The translations under genes and the position numbers were made by a program. The notes beneath the pieces were generated by a model that worked only from the letters and a program-made list of their open reading frames with translations, ran no database searches and was not told the DNA's origin. Shown here one piece after another: positions 1-8,486 of a stretch of 64,000 nt of DNA. Each line of letters starts with the position of its first letter. The first letter of the stretch is position 1. This DNA is from AP-15 sp035503615 (GTDB lineage: Bacteria > Pseudomonadota > Alphaproteobacteria > ATCC43930 > CGMCC-115725): NCBI GenBank assembly GCA_035503615.1, contig DATJTI010000042.1, positions 1 through 64,000 on the forward strand, read 5' to 3'.

Positions 1-2
1 AG

Positions 3-1034
3 ATCGGCTACATCACCGCATCGATCAAGACCGTCGCCGATTGCCGCGTCGGCGACACGATCACCGACGAGCGCCGCCCGGCCGCCTCGCCGCTGCCCGG
101 GTTTCAGCCGGTGCAGCCGGTCGTCTTCTGCGGCCTCTACCCGACCGATTCGGCCGATTACGAGCGGCTGCGCGACAGCCTCGCCAAATTGCGGCTCAAC
201 GATGCGAGCTTCGAATACGAGCCCGAGACCTCGGTGGCGCTGGGGTTTGGCTTCCGCTGCGGCTTTCTCGGCCTGTTGCATCTCGAAATCATCCAGGAGC
301 GGCTGCTTCGCGAGTTCGACCTCGATTTGATCGCCACCGCACCCTCGGTCGTCTATCGCGTGCAGCTGACCAATGGCACGGTGCGTACCCTGCACAACCC
401 GGCCGACATGCCCGACCCGGTCAGGATCGACCATATCGAGGAGCCGTGGATCAAGGCGACGATCCTGGTGCCCGACGCCTATCTCGGCCCGATCCTGGCT
501 TTGTGCGAAGAGCGGCGCGGCGAGCAGCTCGACCTGACCTATGCCGGCAGCCGGGCGATGCTGGTTTACCGCCTGCCGTTGAACGAGGTCGTGTTCGATT
601 TCTACGACCGGCTCAAATCGGTCAGCCGCGGCTATGCCAGCTTCGACTACCAGCTCGATGAATATCGCGAGGGCGACCTCGTGCTGATGAATATCCTGGT
701 CAATGGCGAGCCGGTCGATGCGCTGTCGATCATCGTCCACCGGCACGAGGCCGAGCGCCGCGGCCGCGCCCTGTGCGAACGGCTCAAGGATCTGATCCCG
801 CGGCAATTGTTCCAAGTCGCGATCCAGGCAGCGATCGGCGGCCGGATCATCGCCCGCGAGACGGTCAAGGCGCTGCGCAAGGACGTGCTCGCCAAATGCT
901 ATGGCGGCGACGTGACGAGGAAGCGCAAATTGCTCGACAAGCAGAAGGAAGGCAAGAAGCGGATGCGCCAATTCGGCAAGGTCGAAATCCCGCAATCGGC
1001 GTTCATTGCCGCTCTTAAAATGGGCGACGCCTGA
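3..1034 (+). CDS. lepA: Elongation factor 4 (LepA), 3' part
   Basis: Ribosome-associated translational GTPase that acts on stalled or mis-translocated ribosomes in the cytoplasm. Only the C-terminal 343 residues of a protein usually near 600 are present. The frame is open from base 3, so the G domain lies upstream of the window. What is seen: the domain junction LPGFQPVQPVVFCGLYPTDS, the EF-G-like domain V with GFGFRCGFLGLLHLEI, and the LepA-specific C-terminal domain ending in the basic stretch DKQKEGKKRMRQFG, which is diagnostic of the family. It ends with TGA at 1032-1034. The next gene on this strand starts about 180 bases later and is unrelated. Confidence 0.97.
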   Translation: MGYITASIKTVADCRVGDTITDERRPAASPLPGFQPVQPVVFCGLYPTDSADYERLRDSLAKLRLNDASFEYEPETSVALGFGFRCGFLGLLHLEIIQERLLREFDLDLIATAPSVVYRVQLTNGTVRTLHNPADMPDPVRIDHIEEPWIKATILVPDAYLGPILALCEERRGEQLDLTYAGSRAMLVYRLPLNEVVFDFYDRLKSVSRGYASFDYQLDEYREGDLVLMNILVNGEPVDALSIIVHRHEAERRGRALCERLKDLIPRQLFQVAIQAAIGGRIIARETVKALRKDVLAKCYGGDVTRKRKLLDKQKEGKKRMRQFGKVEIPQSAFIAALKMGDA

Positions 1035-1211
1035 ATGATGTCCTGATCGGGCGCCACCCGACCGGCGGCGGCACAGGCTGGGGGCAACAGCAAATGCCGG
1101 TGGGACGCCGGTTCACAAACCTCGAGGTTGCTCCTTCGAGATTGGTCGGTCGCCGGTCGGCCGGCCATTACAGCGATATCTCGCGGCAGGCGCACGAAAT
1201 GTTGCAGTCGG

Positions 1212-1787
1212 ATGACGGGTTCGCATGATCCTATCGGTCTGATCCCGGCGCTGTGGCTCGCCTGGGCGGCATATTGGATCGTCGCCGCCCGCAGTGTGAA
1301 GCCGACGCGCTGGCGCGAACCGGCCGGCTCACTGGCGCGCCACGTGATCCCGATGCTGCTGTGCGCGGCCCTGCTCGCGGCGCCGCGCGCGTTCCCACCG
1401 GCTCTGAGGACCCGCTTTGCGCCGCCCGGACGGTTGCTGCCGCTCATTGGCGCGCTCTGCGTCGCGGCCGGCCTTGGCCTCGCGGTCTGGGCGCGCCACC
1501 ATCTCGGCCGCAACTGGAGCGGCATCGTCACGCTCAAGGAGGGGCACGCGCTGGTACGCACCGGCCCCTATCGCTGGGTGCGTCACCCGATCTATACCGG
1601 GCTGCTGCTGGCGTTGGTCGGCACCGCGCTGGCGATTGGCGAATGGCGCGGTGTGCTTGCTGTCGCCTGTGCGCTGTTGGCCTTTTTGTGGAAGATCCGG
1701 GTCGAGGAGGCGCATATGCGGCGCGCCTTCCCCGAATACGACGCCTACCGACGACGGAGTGCAGCACTGATCCCGTTGCTGTACTGA
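1212..1787 (+). CDS. Isoprenylcysteine carboxyl methyltransferase family membrane protein
   Basis: Small integral membrane protein (191 aa from the ATG at 1212) with four or five hydrophobic segments. The ICMT/PEMT signature near the C-terminus reads RTGPYRWVRHPIYTG, followed by an acidic-basic tail EEAHMRRAFPEYDAYRRR. Relatives use S-adenosylmethionine to methylate lipids or prenylated substrates. In bacteria the real substrate is usually unknown, so no reaction is assigned. An upstream in-frame extension to 1128 is possible, but it encodes Arg/Cys-rich sequence unlike a membrane protein. The start at 1212 lacks a strong ribosome binding site. Confidence 0.8.
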   Translation: MTGSHDPIGLIPALWLAWAAYWIVAARSVKPTRWREPAGSLARHVIPMLLCAALLAAPRAFPPALRTRFAPPGRLLPLIGALCVAAGLGLAVWARHHLGRNWSGIVTLKEGHALVRTGPYRWVRHPIYTGLLLALVGTALAIGEWRGVLAVACALLAFLWKIRVEEAHMRRAFPEYDAYRRRSAALIPLLY

Positions 1788-1811
1788 CCGGCGGCGCGCC
1801 GCAGCCGCGCC

Positions 1812-2657
1812 TTAATGCGCCATCAGCACCGGGATCGTCATACCGGCGAGGATCGAGCGGGTAGCGCCGCCGAGCAGCAATTCGCGAGCGCGCGAATGAC
1901 CATAGGCGCCCATGACCAAGAGATCGGAGCCGAGATCGGCGGCGCGCGACAGGATCAACTCGCCGATCGGCACTCCGGCCGACTGGGTGCGCTCGACCTG
2001 CGCCTCGACCCCGTGCCGCGCCAGGTGTAGCGCGATGTCGGCACCGGGAACCTCGCCATGCCCGTCCAGTCCCGCCCGCGGATCGACGATCAGGACATTG
2101 ACCTCCTCGGCACCGGTCAGTAGCGGCATTGCGTCGGCCACCGCGCGCGCCGCCTCGCGGCCGGCATCCCAGGCGACCAGCACCGAGCGCCCGACCGTGG
2201 CGAACTCCCCGGCATAGGGCACCACCAGGATCGGCCGGCCGGTGGCAAGCGTCACCCGTTCCGGGCTCGGGCGATACATTGCCATCGCCTCGTCATCGGG
2301 ATCGCGCTGGCCGAGGATCGCCAGATCGGCATAGCGCGCATGCACCGCCGGGGCGTCCTCCCGCGCCTCGCCTACTGTGCGCCACTCGCACGACAAGCCG
2401 CGCAGCCCGGCGATATGCTCGAAGGATTGCCGGGTGTTCTCGGCCTCGGTCAATGCCCGCGCCCGCCATTCGTGAAACAGCGGTTCGAGACCGGCCAGGT
2501 CGGGAGCAAAGATGGGGCGGACCGGTTCGCTCGGCGGAACCGGATAGAGCCCGACCAGATGTGCGCCAAATCGCTCGGCGAGCATCGCGGCGAGGGCGAG
2601 ACGTCCCGGCGTATCCGCCGCCGGATCGAGCATCACCAACAGATCTTTCCAGCCCAT
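1812..2657 (-). CDS. Universal stress protein with two tandem Usp domains
   Basis: Cytoplasmic UspA-type protein of 281 aa, about twice the size of a single Usp domain. The N-terminal half begins KDLLVMLDPAADT. The second half begins near RSVLVAWDAGREA and ends with the ATP-binding signature GAYGHSRARELLLGGATRS (G-x2-G-x9-G-[ST]). The start at 2657 follows a GGGGG ribosome binding site. A longer reading to 2750 adds sequence with no Usp similarity. Usp proteins bind ATP and act in stress survival. The gene runs convergently to the methyltransferase gene and its partner is not evident from context. Confidence 0.9.
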   Translation of the reverse strand: MGWKDLLVMLDPAADTPGRLALAAMLAERFGAHLVGLYPVPPSEPVRPIFAPDLAGLEPLFHEWRARALTEAENTRQSFEHIAGLRGLSCEWRTVGEAREDAPAVHARYADLAILGQRDPDDEAMAMYRPSPERVTLATGRPILVVPYAGEFATVGRSVLVAWDAGREAARAVADAMPLLTGAEEVNVLIVDPRAGLDGHGEVPGADIALHLARHGVEAQVERTQSAGVPIGELILSRAADLGSDLLVMGAYGHSRARELLLGGATRSILAGMTIPVLMAH

Positions 2658-2742
2658 TGTCCAAACCCCCGCCGGCACCGCGCATGCAGCCCGCTCCGCC
2701 ACCGAGCCTAGCTGGGGAGCTGTCCTGCCGCAACGCGCCCCC

Positions 2743-2790
2743 GTCGGCATGGGTTGCCGTCACCATGGGTTGCCGTCGGCACGGGTTGCC
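2743..2790. repeat. 16-bp tandem repeat, three copies
   Basis: Three head-to-tail copies of a unit resembling GTCGGCATGGGTTGCC at 2743-2758, 2759-2774 and 2775-2790, with one or two mismatches between copies. They lie in the spacer between the divergent universal stress protein and lipoprotein genes. One of many short tandem arrays in this window. Confidence 0.85.
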
Positions 2791-2844
2791 TCGGCGCCGC
2801 GAATAGAGGAAGAGAAAGCGCCGAAGTAATCAGGGAGCCGCCCG

Positions 2845-3219
2845 ATGCGTGCGCTCGTTCTCGCCTGTCTTGCCGCCGCCGTCTCGCTCGCCGCTCTCGC
2901 CGGCTGTACCGACCCGGAGGGGGCGCGGGTGCAGAGCTTTGCGCCGGGGCCGGCCGGCCACTTTACCTATCGCGTGCAGACCAACACGGTGATGACCGAG
3001 AACGACGACGGTGCGGCCGAGCGGATCCGCCGCGATTGGCTGGCGGAGACGCTCGCGGCACACGGCCTGTGCACCGGTGGCTATCTGATCTACGATCGCT
3101 ACCTGGAGATTCCGCCACAACAATTGGCGCTCAGTGCCGTGCCGGGGCCGGCCAACCCCGGCACCGCCACCTTTTTCGGCAATGGCGGGAATGTCGTCTA
3201 CTCCGGCCGCTGCCTGTAG
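2845..3219 (+). CDS. Small predicted lipoprotein
   Basis: 124-residue protein with a lipoprotein signal peptide: MRALVL, a hydrophobic alanine-rich core, then the lipobox LAGC with Cys at about residue 21. Lipidation and envelope anchoring are inferred from this. The mature part has no domain I recognise. It contains two further cysteines (GLCTGGY and the C-terminal SGRCL) that could form a disulphide. An AGGGAG ribosome binding site sits about 10 bases before the ATG. It is convergent with the cupin gene downstream. Confidence 0.75.
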   Translation: MRALVLACLAAAVSLAALAGCTDPEGARVQSFAPGPAGHFTYRVQTNTVMTENDDGAAERIRRDWLAETLAAHGLCTGGYLIYDRYLEIPPQQLALSAVPGPANPGTATFFGNGGNVVYSGRCL

Positions 3220-3298
3220 CTCCCGCGGCGGGCTCCTGGCGGGCGAGCCGCAAGCCGAGCCCGAGCAGCGAGCAGGCTTAACCGGGTCGGCTGTTCCC

Positions 3299-3835
3299 TC
3301 AGTCGCGCGTACTGCCGCGCCAGCAGGCCAGCAACGGACCGGTCTTGCCGCCGACCGGGTCGGCAGCCGGCAGCGGCACGGCGGCGATATTGGCCAGCGC
3401 CCGCTCGCGCTCGCGGGCGCCGGGAGTGCGCATGTCGGGGCCCCGCCCTTGCGGATAGGCGCCGACCACGAGGAAGTCCGGGGTTGCCGCCTCGCTTTTG
3501 TGTGCGACCCCGGCCGGGATCACGACGACATCGCCGGCACGCAGTTCGACGGTTTTGCCATTCTCGCCGCCGAGCCGCACGCGCGCCGAGCCGGCGACGA
3601 TGCCGAGCGCCTCATGCGCGGTGCTGTGATAGTGGTGATGGGCGTAGATGCCGGAACGCCATCCTCCGCTCCAGCCATTGGCGGCAAACCGTGCCTCGCA
3701 AGCGGCGGCGGCGCCGGGCCCGGTTTCGAGCGCGCCGCGGTAAACGACCAGTGGCAGGCGGGGATTGTTGGGGACGCGGCCGTCATCGGCGAACAGGTGT
3801 CGTTCGATCGTCAGAGCAGGCGCTCCAGTGACCAT
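3299..3835 (-). CDS. Cupin-domain protein
   Basis: 178-residue single-domain cupin. Both cupin motifs are visible: the metal-ligand box HHHYHSTAHEALGIVAG and the second motif ELRAGDVVVIPAGVAHK. Relatives are annotated as cupin-fold proteins of unknown substrate, so metal binding is likely and an enzymatic activity is open. The start at 3835 (MVTGAP) is preferred over the upstream ATG at 3853, because GGAAGGAG lies just before it and would otherwise be coding. Confidence 0.85.
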   Translation of the reverse strand: MVTGAPALTIERHLFADDGRVPNNPRLPLVVYRGALETGPGAAAACEARFAANGWSGGWRSGIYAHHHYHSTAHEALGIVAGSARVRLGGENGKTVELRAGDVVVIPAGVAHKSEAATPDFLVVGAYPQGRGPDMRTPGARERERALANIAAVPLPAADPVGGKTGPLLACWRGSTRD

Positions 3836-4160
3836 AGGCTGCTCCTTCCGCATGGGCTCGGTTTAAGGCTACGCCGCGGCGCCAACCCGGCCAAGGGAAA
3901 ACCATGCGCTTTTTAATTGTTTCATCATGCCCACAGCCAATTGATAAGACCGGCTTTGCCGGCCGGAACCGATATCGCGTCGGGATCACGTCTTGACCAG
4001 AAGTTTAATATTGAAGCCACTGTTTGCGATTTTTTAACGACGATCGCCTAGGGTCGGCACTTGCCATGACCGGGAGCCTCGCGTATTGATGGAGTGGGTG
4101 CCAATCGCCGGGCCGAACCGGGCGAGCGCAACCGGTGATGACATACGAGCGCGGCGTAGC
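3836..4160. other. Spacer between cupin and wecC, no gene seen
   Basis: About 325 bases, notably AT-richer between 3905 and 4055 than the rest of the window. It contains a small hairpin CCGGC-TTT-GCCGG at 3950-3962. It should carry the divergent promoters of the cupin and wecC-wecB genes, but no promoter matches consensus well enough to place. Short reading frames here have no recognisable product. Confidence 0.5.
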
Positions 4161-5423
4161 ATGGAGTACCCGGTCAGGACCGTTTGTGTCGTCGGGCTGG
4201 GCTATATTGGGCTGCCGACGGCGGCAACCTTGGCGAGCCGTGGCGTTGAAGTGATCGGCGTCGATGTCGACCCGCGCGTCGTCGCTGCGGTCAATGCCGG
4301 CCAGCCCTATTTTCCGGAACCGGATCTCGACATGCTGCTGCGTGCTGCGGCCACCCTCGGCAAGCTGCGCGCCACCCCTCGGCCTGAGCCGGCGGATGCG
4401 TTCGTGATCGCGGTGCCGACACCGTTTGGCGACGGCCATGCGCCGAACCTCGGCTATATCGAGGCGGCTGCCGATTCGATCGCCCCGGTGCTGGCCGCGG
4501 GCAATGTCGTGATTCTCGAATCAACTTCGCCGGTCGGCACCACCGCCCAGCTGGCCGGCCGGCTGGGCCGGCTGCGCCCCGATCTGCGGTTTCCTCCAGG
4601 CCGGCACGGCGACCCGCTCGACGTGCATGTCGCACATTGCCCGGAGCGGGTATTGCCCGGGCGCATGGTCCGCGAGCTGATCGAAAACGACCGCATCATC
4701 GGCGGTCTGACCGAGGCCTGTGCCGAACATGCCGAGGCGGTGTACCGGGTGTTTCTGCAAGGGCAGGCATTGCGCACCGACGCCGCGACGGCCGAGCTCG
4801 TCAAGCTGGTCGAAAACGCCCACCGCGACGTCAACATCGCCTTCGCCAACGAACTGTCGCTGGTGTGCGATCAGCTCGGGCTCGATGTCTGGCGGGTCAT
4901 CGAACTGGCCAACCGCCATCCGCGGGTTGCCATTCTGCAGCCCGGCGCCGGGGTCGGCGGCCATTGCATCGCGGTCGATCCGTGGTTCATCGTCTCGTCG
5001 GCGCCGGAGCGCACCCGGCTGATCCGCACCGCGCGCGAGGTCAACGACGCCAAGCCCTTGTTTGTCGTCGCCCAGATCCGCGAATGTGCCGAGCGCTTCA
5101 AGCAGCCCGTCCTAGCCTGCCTCGGGCTCAGCTACAAGCCCGATGTCGACGATCTGCGCGAAAGCCCGGCGGTGGCGATCGTCACCGAGCTGGCGCGTGG
5201 CGGGGACCAGCGCATCGTCGTCGCCGATCCGAATTTGCGCCGCCTGCCGCCGCAGCTTGCCGAACTGCCGAATGTCGCTCTGTGCGACATGCTCGAAGCG
5301 GTGCGCCAGGCCGACATCGTCGCGGTGCTGGTGGCCCATTCGCCGTTTCGCCGCATTCCGCGCGAGGAATTGCTGCGCCGCGTCGTCATCGACGCCACCG
5401 GGCTGACCCATCGATCGGGCTGA
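4161..5423 (+). CDS. wecC: UDP-N-acetyl-D-mannosamine dehydrogenase-type nucleotide-sugar dehydrogenase
   Basis: NAD-dependent oxidation of UDP-ManNAc to UDP-ManNAcA, a precursor of surface polysaccharide. The N-terminal Rossmann motif is VCVVGLGYIGLP. It is followed by AVPTPF, ESTSPVGTT, CPERVLPG, the helix ELVKLVENAHRDVNIAFANE, the catalytic cysteine loop GAGVGGHCIAVDPWF and the C-terminal SYKPDVDDLRESPA. Length (420 aa) fits the family. The pairing with wecB four bases downstream supports ManNAc over glucose as substrate. Start is uncertain: ATG 4161 puts the Rossmann motif near residue 8, as usual, while ATG 4089 has a better-placed GGGAG. Confidence 0.9.
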   Translation: MEYPVRTVCVVGLGYIGLPTAATLASRGVEVIGVDVDPRVVAAVNAGQPYFPEPDLDMLLRAAATLGKLRATPRPEPADAFVIAVPTPFGDGHAPNLGYIEAAADSIAPVLAAGNVVILESTSPVGTTAQLAGRLGRLRPDLRFPPGRHGDPLDVHVAHCPERVLPGRMVRELIENDRIIGGLTEACAEHAEAVYRVFLQGQALRTDAATAELVKLVENAHRDVNIAFANELSLVCDQLGLDVWRVIELANRHPRVAILQPGAGVGGHCIAVDPWFIVSSAPERTRLIRTAREVNDAKPLFVVAQIRECAERFKQPVLACLGLSYKPDVDDLRESPAVAIVTELARGGDQRIVVADPNLRRLPPQLAELPNVALCDMLEAVRQADIVAVLVAHSPFRRIPREELLRRVVIDATGLTHRSG

Positions 5424-5427
5424 TAGG

Positions 5428-6591
5428 GTGCCGCCGATCCGCATCCTGTTCGTCTTCGGCACCCGGCCCGAGGCGATCAAGCTCGCCCCGCTCTACCGTG
5501 AGCTGGCGCAGCGGCGCGAGTTCGACTGCAAGCTCTGCGTCACCGGCCAGCATCGCGAGCTCCTGGCGCAGGTGCTCGAACTGTTCGAGCTCGACCCGGA
5601 CTGGAACCTCGACGTCATGCGCCCGGACCAGGATCTCGCCGAACTGACGGCGGCGGTGCTGACCGGCGTCAGCCGGGTGCTCGATTGCTGGCGGCCCGAC
5701 CGGGTCATCGTCCAAGGCGACACCACCTCGACGCTGACCGGTGCGCTCGCCGCCTTCTACCGCCGGATCCCGGTCGCCCATGTCGAGGCCGGGCTACGCA
5801 CCGGCGATCTTGCCGCGCCCTGGCCCGAGGAAGCCAACCGGGTGCTGGTCGGCCGCATCGCCGATGTGCATTTCGCGCCGACCCCACGCGCCCGCGACAA
5901 TCTGCTGCGCGAGGGTGTGGCGGCCGAGCGCATCATGGTGACGGGCAACACCGGCATCGACGCGCTGCTATGGGTCGCGGACCGGCTCGATCGCGACGCC
6001 GCCTTGCGGTCGCGGGTCGCGACCGTGCTGGCCCCCGGCTTTGCCGCGCGGCTGGCCGAAAGGCGCCTGATCCTGATGACCGGTCATCGTCGCGAAAGTT
6101 TCGCCGGCGGGCTCGAACAGATCGCCCGGGCGATGCGCCGGATTGCCAGCCGGCCGGATGTCGCGATCGTCTTTCCGGTGCATCCGAACCCGAATGTGCA
6201 CCGCGCGATCGAGGCACTGCGCGGACACGACAATGTTCTGCTGATCGATCCGGTCGATTATCCGGAGCTCGTTTATTTGCTGCGGCTTTGCCATTTTGTC
6301 GTCACCGATTCCGGCGGGATCCAGGAGGAGGCACCGTCGTTCGGCAAGCCGGTGCTGGTGACCCGCGCGGCGACCGAGCGTCCGGAAGCGATGGAGCAAG
6401 GCCTCGCCCGGCTGGTCGGCAGCGACGAGCAGCAGCTCGACGAAGCGATGCGCGCGCTGCTCGACGACCCGGCCAGGTACCGGCGCATGAGCCGGGTCGC
6501 CAACCCCTATGGCGATGGCCGGGCGAGCGGTCGTATCGCCGATTGGCTGCGTGGTGATGCCGCGGCAAACGATTCCGCGACGGCCCGCTGA
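5428..6591 (+). CDS. wecB: UDP-N-acetylglucosamine 2-epimerase (non-hydrolysing)
   Basis: Interconverts UDP-GlcNAc and UDP-ManNAc in the cytoplasm and supplies the substrate of WecC. Family landmarks: FVFGTRPEAIKLAPL at the N-terminus, QGDTTSTLTGALAAF, HVEAGLRTGD with PWPEEANR, MTGHRRESFAGG and the UDP-binding TDSGGIQEEAPSFGKPVLV. These include the Arg, Asp, Glu and His used in catalysis by the family. The 387-residue length is normal. The start is GTG at 5428, four bases after the wecC stop, so the two genes form an operon, probably with coupled translation. ManNAc(A)-containing exopolysaccharide fits the PEP-CTERM genes further along. Confidence 0.95.
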   Translation: MPPIRILFVFGTRPEAIKLAPLYRELAQRREFDCKLCVTGQHRELLAQVLELFELDPDWNLDVMRPDQDLAELTAAVLTGVSRVLDCWRPDRVIVQGDTTSTLTGALAAFYRRIPVAHVEAGLRTGDLAAPWPEEANRVLVGRIADVHFAPTPRARDNLLREGVAAERIMVTGNTGIDALLWVADRLDRDAALRSRVATVLAPGFAARLAERRLILMTGHRRESFAGGLEQIARAMRRIASRPDVAIVFPVHPNPNVHRAIEALRGHDNVLLIDPVDYPELVYLLRLCHFVVTDSGGIQEEAPSFGKPVLVTRAATERPEAMEQGLARLVGSDEQQLDEAMRALLDDPARYRRMSRVANPYGDGRASGRIADWLRGDAAANDSATAR

Positions 6592-6654
6592 GCGCCGGGA
6601 TCGGCCCGCAGCGGCGATCGGGGTTGCGGGATGCCGATTTATTTCGGCCGCAGC

Positions 6655-6876
6655 TTACTTGGGCAGCAGCGCGACGACGACCGCTCCGATCGCCGCCCAG
6701 GTGCCGAGCGACAGCAGCACGACGACAAGTGCCGAAAGGCGCGGGCTGATCCGCCGGACTGGCTCGGGCTGACGGCGGCCCGCGACGAGTGGCGCCAGCG
6801 CGGCGGTACGATTGGCCGCAGGGTCAAAAGCGGGGTTGCTGGGCAACGGCTTCTCCCCGGATGTGCGGAGATGCAC
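6655..6876 (-). CDS. Small single-span membrane protein
   Basis: The reading frame ends with a clear transmembrane helix, SALVVVLLSLGTWAAIGAVV, just before a short C-terminus. It is preceded by a basic stretch RRISPR. The motif [I/L]SPR followed by a helix with a central Trp recurs in the 54-residue gene transcribed divergently 264 bases away, so the two look like a paralogous pair. The start is a guess: GTG at 6876 gives 73 aa with AGGAA upstream. The frame also stays open to 7047 through a 12-bp tandem repeat. No function is known. Confidence 0.5.
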   Translation of the reverse strand: MHLRTSGEKPLPSNPAFDPAANRTAALAPLVAGRRQPEPVRRISPRLSALVVVLLSLGTWAAIGAVVVALLPK

Positions 6877-6952
6877 GCTGCGCCGGTTCCTGTCATCTAG
6901 CAGTCCGCAATTCGTCAGAATTTCGTCAATCACGCCGTTGCCCAGCCAAATG

Positions 6953-7000
6953 CTCGTCAAATCGCTCGTCAAATCGCCGGCCAAATCGCCGGCCAAATCG
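6953..7000. repeat. 12-bp tandem repeat, four copies
   Basis: Two copies of CTCGTCAAATCG followed by two of CCGGCCAAATCG, in perfect register. The array lies between two divergent small membrane-protein genes. If the minus-strand frame were translated through it, it would give the four-residue repeats DLAG DLAG DLTS DLTS. Confidence 0.85.
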
Positions 7001-7140
7001 ACCGGAGCCACGGAACCGCCGCGGCATCGGCGCCACGACCCGATCAAACTGAAACAAATGCCGAACGATACCGATTGCCTTGCCGACGCTGTTACCTTAG
7101 GTGGTACGGCACACGTTGTGGTCCGGACAGGTAGCAGGCA

Positions 7141-7305
7141 ATGTCACAGACCTATATTTGGGAACTCGGCGATGTCGACAAGAACAACCCTGACGGGCCG
7201 AGCGAGCGATTGTCGCCGCGCACCGCGATCCTCGTCATCGCCGCCCTCTCGCTATTGCTGTGGTCGCCGATCCTGCTGCCGTTTGCGGCGTTGCTGCATC
7301 GCTAG
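7141..7305 (+). CDS. 54-residue single-span membrane protein
   Basis: Short gene starting at ATG 7141 with sequence MSQTYIWELGDVDKNNPDG. It continues with ERLSPRTAILVIAALSLLLW, a proline break (SP), and a hydrophobic C-terminus ending LLHR. The fold is predicted as one transmembrane helix with an N-terminal charged tail. It resembles the divergent small protein ending at 6655 (SPR motif, helix with central Trp). A ribosome binding site is weak (GGCA upstream). Biochemical role unknown. Confidence 0.6.
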   Translation: MSQTYIWELGDVDKNNPDGPSERLSPRTAILVIAALSLLLWSPILLPFAALLHR

Positions 7306-7349
7306 GGCCACCGACGCGGCCGCGCCGCGAACCCCGACGGGTGCCCCGA

Positions 7350-7961
7350 TCAGTCGATCGCCAGCGGAAAGCCCCAGGCCTCGATCTGGGCAATTCCGGC
7401 TTGATAGCCCTTGGGCGTGAGGCTGAAGTGGAACTCTGACCGCGCGGTGAAAACATCCACGTAGACGAGCGAGCCATGCTCCAGTTCCGCGGTGAATGTC
7501 CGCCCCGCGTCCTGCGGAAAGATGCAATACCGCGCCTGACGGCACTCGATCGGCAGGTTCTTGTCGACCCGCAGCACGGCTCGGACCGGATAGGGCTGGC
7601 CGACAATCCCGACCTCGCCGGAGCGCAGCATGATCACCAGCGCAAACGAGCCCTTGCCGGCATTGCTGACCTGCCAGAACGGCACCGTGATCGAGCAGCT
7701 GCCGCTGCGAGCGGGACTGCCGTCGCATTCCGTGATCCAGTCGTCGGCGCGGAACTTGAGCACGGTTGCGGCCAATGCCACGCCAATCGACTGCGCTGCG
7801 ACAACAAGGCTCAGCACCGCCGCGATATTGCGCCGCAGCCGGCCGCCCGACCACCCTCTGCGCCGCTCGGCCGGGGGTTCGCGGCCCGGACCCGACGGCC
7901 CGACCGGAGGCCCCGCCCCGATCGCCCTACCTGCTCCGACTGCTCCAAGAGAGACGCGCAT
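7350..7961 (-). CDS. Exported or membrane-anchored hypothetical protein with paired cysteines
   Basis: 203 aa from ATG 7961. A long Pro/Gly/Arg-rich N-terminus (about 45 residues) precedes a hydrophobic segment NIAAVLSLVVAAQSIGVALA, after which the chain is soluble. The exported part has cysteines at TECDG, GSCSIT, PIECRQ and RYCIF, which could make two disulphides, and a beta-rich pattern. It vaguely recalls the IalB (invasion-associated locus B) family of small periplasmic proteins, but that is a weak guess. It ends 44 bases from the convergent 54-residue gene. Confidence 0.6.
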   Translation of the reverse strand: MRVSLGAVGAGRAIGAGPPVGPSGPGREPPAERRRGWSGGRLRRNIAAVLSLVVAAQSIGVALAATVLKFRADDWITECDGSPARSGSCSITVPFWQVSNAGKGSFALVIMLRSGEVGIVGQPYPVRAVLRVDKNLPIECRQARYCIFPQDAGRTFTAELEHGSLVYVDVFTARSEFHFSLTPKGYQAGIAQIEAWGFPLAID

Positions 7962-8486
7962 CGAACCCGAAGCGATCGTGCCGCACTGATTGCGGCGGTC
8001 AAGAGGGAAGCCGCCGGAGACCGCGAAGTGCCGCGCGTCGCGTTGCCGCGGGAGGCGCGCGAAGCTCCAGGCAATGCGGCGGAATAATGACAATTCTGAC
8101 TTCAATGATTAAGATTTTCTTGCGGGAGGCCGACAAAGCGCAGTCGCATAAGAAATTAACCTTGATTCTGCTTCCCTTCCGCACGAAACGGCGCTAGGTG
8201 TGTCTTTGCCGGGCCGTCGGGTCCGGGCCGCGAGCATCCGAGCGGCGGTTGGTTTCGTCTGCACCGGACTCGCTCGAAGGCGAAGCGCACATTCGGCGGA
8301 ACCTTTGGGGCGGGATTGGCGTTGGTCGGCAACGCGCGTGCCCCTGGCCATTGCCTCGAGCACGATGACCGAGCAGACCGGGAGTCGATTGCCGCCGACA
8401 GGTCCGGCGCGTGCCGCCGGAGTCGCCGCAACTGCCCAAGGCTGCCGCAACTGCCGAAGGCTGCCGCAACTACCCAAGGGTGTCGG
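7962..8486. other. Spacer upstream of the epimerase gene
   Basis: About 525 bases. The segment 8085-8165 is AT-rich and contains a 36-codon frame from ATG 8087 that I do not trust as a gene. A 19-bp triple repeat fills 8425-8481 immediately before the epimerase start. Nothing else recognisable. Confidence 0.45.
8425..8481. repeat. 19-bp tandem repeat, three copies
   Basis: Copies at 8425-8443, 8444-8462 and 8463-8481 of a unit close to GCCGCAACTGCCCAAGGCT. The period is not a multiple of three. The last copy has changed to CCCAAGGGT, and its AAGGG serves as the Shine-Dalgarno sequence of the epimerase gene starting at 8487. Confidence 0.85.

Noticed and set aside
8087..8197. 36-codon frame in an AT-rich spacer (MTILTSMIKIFLREADKAQS...)
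   Set aside because: No ribosome binding site, no recognisable pattern, and composition alone does not support a gene.
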